5,418 bases of DNA from Candidatus Altimarinota bacterium. Its GTDB lineage: Bacteria; Patescibacteriota; Gracilibacteria; BD1-5; UBA6164. The stretch spans positions 1 through 5,418 of the forward strand of contig JAMOOA010000160.1 of assembly GCA_027066255.1 (NCBI GenBank), given 5' to 3'. The translations under genes and the position numbers were made by a program. The notes beneath the pieces are model-generated. The model was not told the DNA's origin. It was given only the letters and a program-made list of their open reading frames with translations, and searched no databases. How positions within the stretch are numbered: position 1 is the stretch's first letter; each line of letters begins with the position of its first letter. Positions 1-5,418 of the stretch are shown one piece after another.

Positions 1-2
1 AT

Positions 3-134
3 TTTCTATGGATTCTTCCTGCCATTATCGTTATATGGCTAGTATATACCTCATACCTGTCTTTTTATTCAGCAGTGTGACTCGTGGTAGTGTATCATTT
101 TGGAGTAGTGTATTTTATTATATCATTCTGATAG
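3..134 (+). CDS. C-terminal fragment of a probable integral membrane protein (5' end outside window)
   Basis: Read in the frame starting at base 3 with TGA as glycine, this gives about 43 residues and a TAG stop. The peptide is almost wholly hydrophobic, with stretches such as LWILPAIIVIWLVYTSYL and GLVVVYHFGVVYFIISFG, consistent with two closing transmembrane helices and almost no cytoplasmic tail. Two in-frame TGA codons (78 and 129) fall in the peptide, and the last residue before the stop is TGA-coded. Codon choice (gta, gtg, gga, tca, tga) resembles the neighbouring genes. The frame starting at base 2 is also open to a TAA near 157, but its peptide is more mixed and uses arginine CGT and glycine GGT, which the downstream pair of genes rarely use, so I prefer this frame. 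The family cannot be named from so short a tail. It runs in the same direction as the repair genes, 59 bases upstream of them. Confidence 0.45.
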
Positions 135-135
135 A

Positions 136-171
136 TTGAAAAATCAGGGAAAAGTAAATGCTAACTAGAAT
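136..171 (+). promoter_or_regulatory. Weak candidate promoter region before the alkylation-repair pair
   Basis: The intergenic stretch 135-193 is very AT-rich. It contains TAGAAT at 166-171, one mismatch from the TATAAT -10 consensus, and TTGAAA at 136-141, one mismatch from TTGACA. The distance between them is 24 bases, longer than the usual 16-18, so they are unlikely to form a classical pair; TAGAAT alone could serve as a -10 element 22 bases before the start codon. In such AT-rich DNA this match is easily met by chance. Confidence 0.2.
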
Positions 172-173
172 AG

Positions 174-188
174 TTACTTAATAAGTAA
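174..188. promoter_or_regulatory. 15-bp odd palindrome just upstream of the start codon (possible operator)
   Basis: The sequence TTACTTA-A-TAAGTAA has two perfect 7-base arms around a single central A. It lies just downstream of the candidate -10 element and ends 5 bases before the ATG at 194, a position where a bound repressor could block transcription or where the transcript leader could pair. It also contains the in-frame TAA (182-184) that closes the frame upstream of the start. No regulator is identified. Low sequence complexity means chance occurrence is possible. Confidence 0.3.
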
Positions 189-193
189 AAATT

Positions 194-853
194 ATGCCTA
201 AGAAAACACCAGAATATCTCATGTATTTCCTCGAAGATTGTCTTCAAGGAAATACAGACTTTTCTATACGCAGTATGTTCTGAGGATATGGAGTATATAA
301 AAATGGAAAGATTTTCGCTATCTATGGATTTGAAGATATTTATATGAAAGTAGGGGAGAATAACATTAGAGATTATAAGAAATATGATTCTAAAATATTT
401 GGATATGAGAAAAAATGAAAAACAGCAACTATTTCTTATTACACACTTCCAGAAGAAATAATGGAAGATAGAGAAGAGCTAGACGTATGGATAGAAAAGA
501 GCTTAGAGGTTCAGACGACAACGAAAGTAAAGAAAAAGAAAACAAAAGAGTCACTCACACTTGATAAAAAAATACTCGAAGCACTTCTGGAAATTCCTGA
601 TGGAAAAGTTACAACCTACCAAGTTCTTGCTGATACATTTTGAGTTCATTCTCGAAGAATAGCATCGGTCATGAAGTACAATAATTTTCCAGAAAAATAC
701 CCTTGCTACAAGGTTATTTCTCATTCCCGAAAGGTTTGATGATACTCAGCTCTTGATGGAGTAGATACAAAGATATCCATGTTAAAAAATGACGGAATCA
801 AAATAATAAATGGAAAAATAGAAAAAGAATTTATTTATACATACTGAAATTAA
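194..853 (+). CDS. TfoX-like domain / O6-alkylguanine-DNA alkyltransferase (MGMT-type) fusion protein
   Basis: The gene encodes 219 residues when TGA is read as glycine (six in-frame TGA at 281, 416, 641, 737, 740, 845). Residues about 5-106 match the TfoX/Sxy N-terminal domain: S-RSMFGGYGVY at 25-34, a K-F-A-Y core, then a YYTLPEEIMED segment near 82-92 and a closing W-IEKSLE helix. A lysine-rich linker follows (about 108-120). Residues 121-219 match the MGMT/Ogt helix-turn-helix and active-site domain: IPDGKVTTYQVLAD, the paired arginines R154-R155 where the arginine finger is expected, PCYKV with the candidate acceptor cysteine C171, then GGYSA (182-186) and a closing LKNDGI. The usual N-terminal RNase-H-like half of MGMT is absent and replaced by the TfoX domain. 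The acceptor cysteine is kept, unlike ATL proteins where it is usually Trp, but the histidine of the canonical PCHRV is tyrosine. The expected role is transfer of alkyl groups from O6-alkylguanine to C171, or non-catalytic lesion recognition. ATG194 is the first start after an in-frame TAA at 182. No Shine-Dalgarno motif is visible. The next gene starts one base after the stop. Confidence 0.92.
222..256 (+). repeat. Near-perfect inverted repeat (16-bp arms, 3-nt loop) inside the start of the TfoX-MGMT gene
   Basis: The left arm 222-237 (TGTATTTCCTCGAAGA) pairs with the right arm 241-256 (TCTTCAAGGAAATACA), leaving the loop TTG. Fifteen of 16 positions pair; the only mismatch is C232 against A246. 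The hairpin lies 28-62 bases after the A of the start codon and encodes residues 10-21 (MYFLEDCLQGNT). The right arm is followed after three bases by TTTTCT (260-265), a weak U-tract. A stem of this length in an early coding region could attenuate transcription or affect translation, but that is inference. Confidence 0.6.
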
Positions 854-854
854 C

Positions 855-1976
855 ATGAACAAGGCAACACCAACTTTTTCACTCAAAGATCAATTGTTTA
901 ATAAAGAAAAAGTAGAGTATATTTCATGACTTATACAGAAATCATATCCTGATTTTTCACAGTGAGATTTTATAGAAGAAGTTGTTTTGAAATTTCCTGA
1001 TTTAGAACTCAAACAAAGAATTACTCATATCTCAAATATGTTTCAGAAGTATCTTCCAGATAACTTTGAAGACTCTGTAAATATACTTTTGAAATCTCTT
1101 CCAAAAAAAGAAGAAAATGGAACGCTCGATAATAACTTTGGAGATTTTATATTTTGCCCGTATTCATTCTTTGTTGCTGAATACTGATGCAATAAAAAGT
1201 CTCTCGATTTTTCACTGGATGCCTTAGAGAAAATTACTTCAAGTTTCTCTTGTGAAGATGCTATTAGGTATTTTTTTAATGCCTTTGAGGGTGAAACATT
1301 TGAGAAGATGTTAGAGTGGAGCACATCGAAAAATTATCATGTAAGAAGGCTTTCAAGCGAAGGAAGTAGAAAAAAACTTCCTTGGTGTCAAAACATCAAT
1401 CTCGACTATAAAAAGACAATCCAAATCCTTGGTAGCCTATATACAGATGAATCGAGATATGTCACGAGAAGTGTAGCAAATCATCTCAATGATATTTCAA
1501 AAATAGATCCAAGATTTGTAGTGAAAACGCTTGTAAGGTGGAAAGAATCCTGAAAATCAAAAGATATAGACTATATTATTTCTCATTCCACCAGAACCCT
1601 TGTGAAACTCTGAGATAGTGAAACTCTGAGACTTCTTTGATACTCTCCAAATCCAAAAATAGAAGTAAAGAATCTAAAAATAAAAAATCAGAGCATAAAA
1701 ATAGGGGAGAGTCTTGAGTTTTCTTTTACTATTATTTGAAAAATCAAAGAGAACCTCATCATTGATTATAAAATACACTTTGTTTGAAAGAACGGAAAAT
1801 TGCTCCCAAAAGTGTTTAAGATAAAAAGACCAAAGTTTGAGAAAGATATAAAGATATCAAAAAAACATCCACTCAGGATGATGACCACAAAAGCCTTGTA
1901 TGAGTGAGAACATTTTGTAGAGATAATGATAAATGGAAAGAGTTTTGGGAAACATGGCTTTGAACTCAAATTCTAA
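855..1976 (+). CDS. alkC: AlkC-type DNA alkylation-repair glycosylase with C-terminal Ig-like domain
   Basis: The gene encodes 373 residues with TGA as glycine (nine in-frame TGA at 927, 963, 1185, 1551, 1611, 1638, 1737, 1785, 1905), a normal length for AlkC. The N-terminus carries the family pattern SLKDQLFNKEKVEYI...SYPDFS..DF, followed by LELKQRITHIS and a helical HEAT-like repeat body. The most diagnostic block is W155...HVRRLSSEGSRKKLPW (162-177), then YVTRSVANHLNDISK (about 202-216) with a following VRW, and the KLGDSETLRLLGY segment in which two conserved glycines are TGA-coded. Residues about 268-373 form the Ig-like domain of the longer AlkC subgroup (IGESLEFSF, DYKIHFV, MTTKALYEGEHFVEIMINGK). 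AlkC enzymes excise N-alkylated bases such as 3-methyladenine without flipping the base out; substrate range here is inferred. ATG855 lies one base after the stop of the TfoX-MGMT gene, implying co-transcription and probably coupled translation. It ends in tandem stops TAATAA (1974-1979), overlapping the stop of the convergent gene. One difference from the usual YVRRSVANHLNDI block is T204 in place of the first arginine. Confidence 0.93.
1602..1631 (+). repeat. 14-bp direct repeat with 16-base period inside alkC
   Basis: GTGAAACTCTGAGA occurs at 1602-1615 and again at 1618-1631, separated by TA. The period is not a multiple of three, so the copies are read in different frames (VKLGDS, then SETLR). 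The encoded peptide KLGDSETLRLLGY fits the family consensus throughout, so this is not evidence of a frameshifting duplication in the gene. Confidence 0.6.
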
Positions 1977-2083
1977 TAATCTAAATTAATCCCGAAATCA
2001 ATATTTCCACTGTAATCTCCTCCAGCTTGCTGACTCTGAATAAGCGCTCAAAGTTTGAGATTGTAGGTATAAGTATTTTTATT
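1970..2083. repeat. 114-bp perfect direct repeat, copy 1 (3' end of the large surface-protein gene)
   Basis: These 114 bases are identical to 5305-5418. The copy covers the last 36 codons plus the TAG stop of the minus-strand gene and three bases beyond, which on the plus strand are the end of the alkC coding sequence. Base 1969 differs from its counterpart at 5304, so the left boundary is real. The right boundary is unknown because copy 2 runs off the window. Identity extends to third codon positions, so it is not explained by protein constraint alone. Confidence 0.95.
1973..1976. other. Overlapping stop codons of convergent genes
   Basis: The plus-strand alkC stop TAA (1974-1976) and the minus-strand TAG (read from 1975 to 1973) share bases, giving a 4-base tail-to-tail overlap. 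No intergenic space and no GC-rich hairpin with a T-run is present on either side, so each transcript probably runs into the other gene as antisense unless a factor-dependent terminator acts. Confidence 0.9.
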
Positions 2084-5000
2084 TCCATCAGTATTGATAC
2101 TTCCAGTTTGAGTAGCTATGTTTTGATTTGCTCCCATGGTAGATAAGCTTGAGCTAAAAGGGGAGAGGTCGTACCCATATCAGATAGATCCGTCCCAGTT
2201 TGGAATACTTTCTCCTCCATACAGAGGAAGAGAGGTAGTATTCATATATACATCAAACCCAGCTCCAACAGTTTTTACGGTAACGGTTACCGTATCTGAA
2301 AAGGTTTCAGTTATCTCATTAACAGTTCCTATATCGATACTTCCAGTGGAGATAATAAATTCAGGAATATCAATATAGAAATCAGCTTGCACGCTATTAC
2401 TCGTGTTCCCAGCTCTGTCATCTATAGAAAATGTGTACCTGTACTTTCCAAAAGAGAGATTACTTGTAGGGTATGTTGCCCCAGTACTTCATACGGTTCC
2501 TGCAGATAAACTAGAAATGGTAACATCGTTCCATACAGATCATAGAGAATCCCATTTTTCGAGAAGTATAGAATCGGCAGTTGTGTCTATATCAGTACTT
2601 CCTGTGTGAGTATCATTGTACTCAAAAGAAAGAGTATGGTTTCCTCATGGGAGGAGACTCCCAGTTCCAGGACTAAACGAAGTAACAGTAGGATTGGTCT
2701 CATCCTTTACTTTTGCGAGAATAGTTTGAGTATCTACTAAACTATTACAGTGACTATCCCTTGCTTCTATAAGAACTTCGTAGATACCATTTGTGTCACT
2801 ATCGGTAAAATTGAGAGGGTCTTTTCCAGTTATAAAATTTAGATCTCCAGTAACAGAATCGATAATAAAATCAGCCGCATCTGTTCCTCCTATGATACTA
2901 TAGGTGAGAGTATTTGTCTCCCAGAATTGCCCAGAAGACTTATCAAAAGCAATAGAAGAAGCGATCTCATTTGTATGATTCCTATCTGCACCAGGACCAT
3001 CTTCATCAATTGTTGCAAATACTTGACTGGTAGTTACTTGCGCTCAGCCAGTATGAATTTGTGTGTATCAACCATTTCCTCCATCTTCTCAAAGCTGTGA
3101 AACGAGAACCGTTTGTGGTACAGAACTAAAAGCGCTTCCGAAAGTAATAGGATTTCCTCACCCTGTTATCGAAGCAATGGAATCGGTACTACGAACAGCA
3201 TCAAAAACAGTCCCATCTATCAGACTGTAGTTTCAAGGGTCTATTGCAAAATAATCAAGATCTTCACTTCCATGAGTACAACTATTGAATGATCTCTGAA
3301 GAACCGTTCCCATTTTTGAAATAGTTGGTTCACTTTGCCTCGTTCCATCGTCTCCATTGACTCATGATACAGTCCAAGTACTGTCATTTTCTGTAGAAAT
3401 AGTATGAAGAACGACAGGAGGGGCAGTAAAGCTTGAGAGGAAATTTACAACTTGAGGAGTGGGGGTAGAGTTGGCATTACATGCAACGGCACTTGTGGTT
3501 TTTGATCATGCTTCAAATATAAGCCCTCATCATAAATCATAACTTCCAGAACTCATAACGATAAAATCTACATTTGTAGATATAGCACCAATAGTAGAGT
3601 TATAGTTATCAACATGAACTTCAAACCCAGTGCTGGTTTTATTCCTGACCCTAGGAGCTCTTTGGATTTCTCCATTAACATCTTGTCTATGGGAAACAAC
3701 AACAGAGGGGCTACACATTTCATAGGTATTCACTGAAAGCCAAGAATTTCCACTAAGTGTTGCTTTTCCGTACTCTCATATAACATTAAAAGCCGTATCT
3801 GTAGCAACAATAGTAGCAACATCCGTAGCTCCAGAAAGTATGTCGAGATTTACGGTAGCTGCTCAACTATATGATGTAATTATTGGGGCATCATTGAGTG
3901 AACCAGTTCCAATAGCAGGAGGAGCTCATGGATCTATCCAATCAACTTTTGCGAGAGTAGATCATGTGTTTCCTGAAGAGTCTTGAAACTCAAAGGTAAA
4001 TGTTCCGTTACTTGTAAATATATAATCTGTAGATCAACTATTGTTTGTAATCGTAATACTCTCAGATTCATTTTCGAGAGTAGCCGTAACATCGCTTGAA
4101 GTAGTGACAGCAGGAAGGTAGCTCACACTTGCTATAGGTTTTTGAGTATCAGCAGGACATCAGCTCACATTTACTGACCATTTTTCTCATAAGTAACACT
4201 CTACATCTTTTCTATTTGTGCTACTGACAGCACTTTCATAATAGACCATTTCAGCCATTCATCCATCATAATACGCATTATTTCTTGCCCCATTTTCGGT
4301 TGGAGCCTCAGAACCATCACCGACAAAACCGAACCTCGTAGATTGTCATACTCCTATCTGGCTTCCAGGAGCTTCAAGGTTACTACTAAATTGGGTTGTT
4401 CCATCTATAGTGATGATAGTATCATTAGTGAGACTATTATCATAAGATGCGCAGGCTACATGCCATGCATTGTCGTTTATACCTACCCCACTGACATTTA
4501 TATCTTGGATTCACCCAGCATCATAACTGAGTCCTACTCCATCTCATCTACTATAAAAATTGAACCATTCACTTCTATCAAAATCAAGAAAGGCCCAGTT
4601 TCCAGAGAGAGAGGTATTTGTATTTGTTGTCTTGAAAACGGTACAAACAAGGAGTCCATCCATTGGGGCAGCACTTGTATAGTTTAAACTTTGGAGATAG
4701 AAATAGTCACTGGAGCCATTAAAATCCATTTCATCGGTGAGTATATTTGCTTGATTTGCTCCAGTATTTTGTTTTGCATGATATCCATTTCCAGATTTAT
4801 CATTCCACTGAGAAACATTCCCACTTGTTTGAGTGATAGTAGTGTCATCACTTGCATCTAACCAAAGAGTTAGTCCTCAGGTGAAAGGAAGGTCAGGAGC
4901 AATATCATATATTATCTCATCAGAGATGTACAGAGTATTAGATGAAGGGTTTTCAAATTCTCCATATACTATTTTTCCACCTTCACTTCACGTAAGCGTC

Positions 5001-5302
5001 CATGATTTAGTTGCAGAATAAGTTTCCCAACTGGCACTGTCTCTTTCTGCTGGAGTATTTCAAAAACGCATTCGATTGACTCCGGTTAGTTCATTACTCA
5101 GAGTTACACTACTGGTTGCTGTTGTATTTGCATCTGAATTAATGGTAAAATATCCTTTTATTCCTATCGTGTTTACATAGGTTGCATTTGCATTAAAAAG
5201 CACAAATACAGAACTTTGCCCAAACTGAAAAAATATCAACACAAAAATACTCACTTTTTTAAAAGCGTTGAGTATAAGTGATATGATAATATTTTTTTTC
5301 AT
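1973..5302 (-). CDS. Large secreted multidomain surface protein with LamG-like, H-type-lectin-like and cadherin-like modules
   Basis: The gene encodes 1109 residues with TGA as glycine (28 in-frame TGA); no TAA or TAG interrupts the frame. It starts with ATG at 5302-5300 and MKKN, followed by a hydrophobic core (about 17-36) and a possible signal-peptidase site after ANA (38-40). Residues about 41-140 look like an Ig-like beta module (VNRMRFGNT, SWETYS, KSWTL). Residues 142-378 form a LamG/concanavalin-like domain: GGLTLWLDASDD, QWNDKSGNGYHA (165-176), MDFNGSSDY, NAWHVACASY, MAEMVYYESAVSS, ECYLGEKW. Residues 385-458 are an Ig-like domain with SITITNNSG and FTFEFQDSSGNTG. Residues about 505-775 hold two or three H-type-lectin-like units (SPSVVVSH, RVRN-TSTGFEV, then APPVVLHTI and VPQTVLVSQ). 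Residues about 771-867 are cadherin-like (LTYSIIGGTDAADFIID). Another Ig-like unit spans 868-979, and 980-1109 is a C-terminal beta-rich module ending AGGDYSGNIDFGINLDY. There is no LPXTG motif or C-terminal membrane helix. Carbohydrate binding or adhesion outside the cell is inferred from the domains. The start lies five bases after the stop of an upstream paralogue, and no Shine-Dalgarno motif is seen. Confidence 0.92.
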
Positions 5303-5304
5303 GT

Positions 5305-5418
5305 ATTCTAATAATCTAAATTAATCCCGAAATCAATATTTCCACTGTAATCTCCTCCAGCTTGCTGACTCTGAATAAGCGCTCAAAGTTTGAGATTGTA
5401 GGTATAAGTATTTTTATT
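5305..5418. repeat. 114-bp perfect direct repeat, copy 2 (reaches window end)
   Basis: This copy is identical to 1970-2083 and in the same orientation, at an offset of 3335 bases. It contains the last 36 codons and TAG stop of the upstream minus-strand gene plus three bases after it, ending two bases before the start codon of the large surface-protein gene. It is truncated by the window edge, so the real repeat may be longer. Confidence 0.95.
5308..5418 (-). CDS. C-terminal fragment of a tandem paralogous surface protein (5' part outside window)
   Basis: Thirty-six residues and a TAG stop are visible, with one in-frame TGA (5383-5385) read as glycine. The peptide, including YTYNLKLGALIQSQQ and AGGDYSGNIDFGINLDY, is identical to the last 36 residues of the downstream 1109-residue protein, so the two genes share at least the end of a C-terminal beta-rich module. 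The stop is followed by only five bases before the next ATG, implying one transcript. Whether the rest of the protein is also alike cannot be seen. A shared C-terminus on tandem secreted proteins suggests a common anchoring, secretion or assembly module, which is inference. Confidence 0.85.

Noticed and set aside
1043..1324. Open minus-strand frame of 93 codons opposite alkC
   Set aside because: It lies wholly within the well-supported AlkC gene, in an antisense frame, and its peptide shows no recognisable motif.
1602..1631. 16-base tandem duplication in alkC as a frameshift
   Set aside because: The protein fits the AlkC consensus continuously before, across and after the repeat, so no frame disruption is indicated.
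2047..2059. Odd palindrome CTCAAA-G-TTTGAG inside the 114-bp repeat
   Set aside because: Six-base arms in AT-rich coding DNA are expected by chance; it encodes the LKLG stretch and does not mark a repeat boundary.
2276..2294. 19-bp odd palindrome TACGGTAACGGTTACCGTA inside the surface-protein gene
   Set aside because: It encodes an alternating T-V-T-V-T-V beta strand on the minus strand, and repeated GTN/ACN codons make such symmetry likely without any regulatory role.
2648..2663. GC-rich 6-bp hairpin TGGGAG-GAGA-CTCCCA
   Set aside because: It is short, lies deep inside a coding region, and has no T-run on either strand, so it is not a terminator.
4343..4687. Open plus-strand frame of 114 codons opposite the surface-protein gene
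   Set aside because: It is antisense to the LamG-like domain, whose family motifs are clear on the other strand; the plus-strand peptide is Ser/Thr/Ile-rich shadow sequence.
1..5418. Interpretation as a decaying region with many stop-interrupted pseudogenes
   Set aside because: All interruptions are TGA, none are TAA or TAG, and they fall at glycine positions, so recoding explains them better than decay.
1..5418. Circular element suggested by the 114-bp repeat
   Set aside because: The repeat links the window end to an internal site, not to the window start, so it does not support circular closure.

Overview
The window reads as coherent genes only if TGA is translated as glycine (genetic code 25). 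With that one change, six reading-frame fragments on the plus strand fuse into two full genes, and a chain of short minus-strand fragments fuses into one 1109-codon gene. At conserved family positions TGA sits where glycine is expected (for example the MFGGYG motif of a TfoX domain and the GGY motif of an alkyltransferase), while conserved tryptophans use TGG. This, with the AT-rich composition, points to the candidate phyla Absconditabacteria (SR1) or Gracilibacteria (BD1-5/GN02). These are small-genome Patescibacteria/CPR lineages, some members of which are known episymbionts or predators of other bacteria.

Layout: (1) 3-134, plus strand: probable C-terminal end of a membrane protein cut by the window edge. 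(2) 135-193: a short AT-rich intergenic region with a 15-bp odd palindrome just before the next start codon. (3) 194-853, plus: a two-domain protein with an N-terminal TfoX/Sxy-type domain joined by a lysine-rich linker to an O6-alkylguanine-DNA alkyltransferase (MGMT/Ogt) DNA-binding/active-site domain, whose active-site motif is PCYKV. (4) 855-1976, plus: an AlkC-type DNA alkylation-repair glycosylase with HEAT-like repeats and a C-terminal Ig-like domain. Genes 3 and 4 are separated by one base and look like a dedicated alkylation-repair operon. (5) 1973-5302, minus: a large secreted, multi-domain, probably surface-exposed protein with a signal peptide, Ig-like modules, a LamG-like lectin domain, H-type-lectin-like repeats, a cadherin-like module and a C-terminal beta-rich module. 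It converges on the AlkC gene and the two stop codons overlap. (6) 5308-5418, minus: the last 36 codons of an upstream gene whose C-terminus is identical, at DNA level too, to that of gene 5, so at least two paralogous surface proteins lie in tandem.

How the parts relate: the plus-strand pair plausibly handles complementary alkylation lesions (O6-alkylguanine by direct transfer, N-alkylated bases by glycosylase). The minus-strand genes are unrelated in function and probably encode cell-surface adhesins. No RNA gene, CRISPR array, insertion sequence or recognisable intrinsic terminator was seen. The least ordinary items are the TfoX-alkyltransferase fusion with a non-canonical active-site neighbour, a 16-bp hairpin early in its coding sequence, and the perfect 114-bp direct repeat shared by the two surface-protein genes, which also runs to the end of the window.
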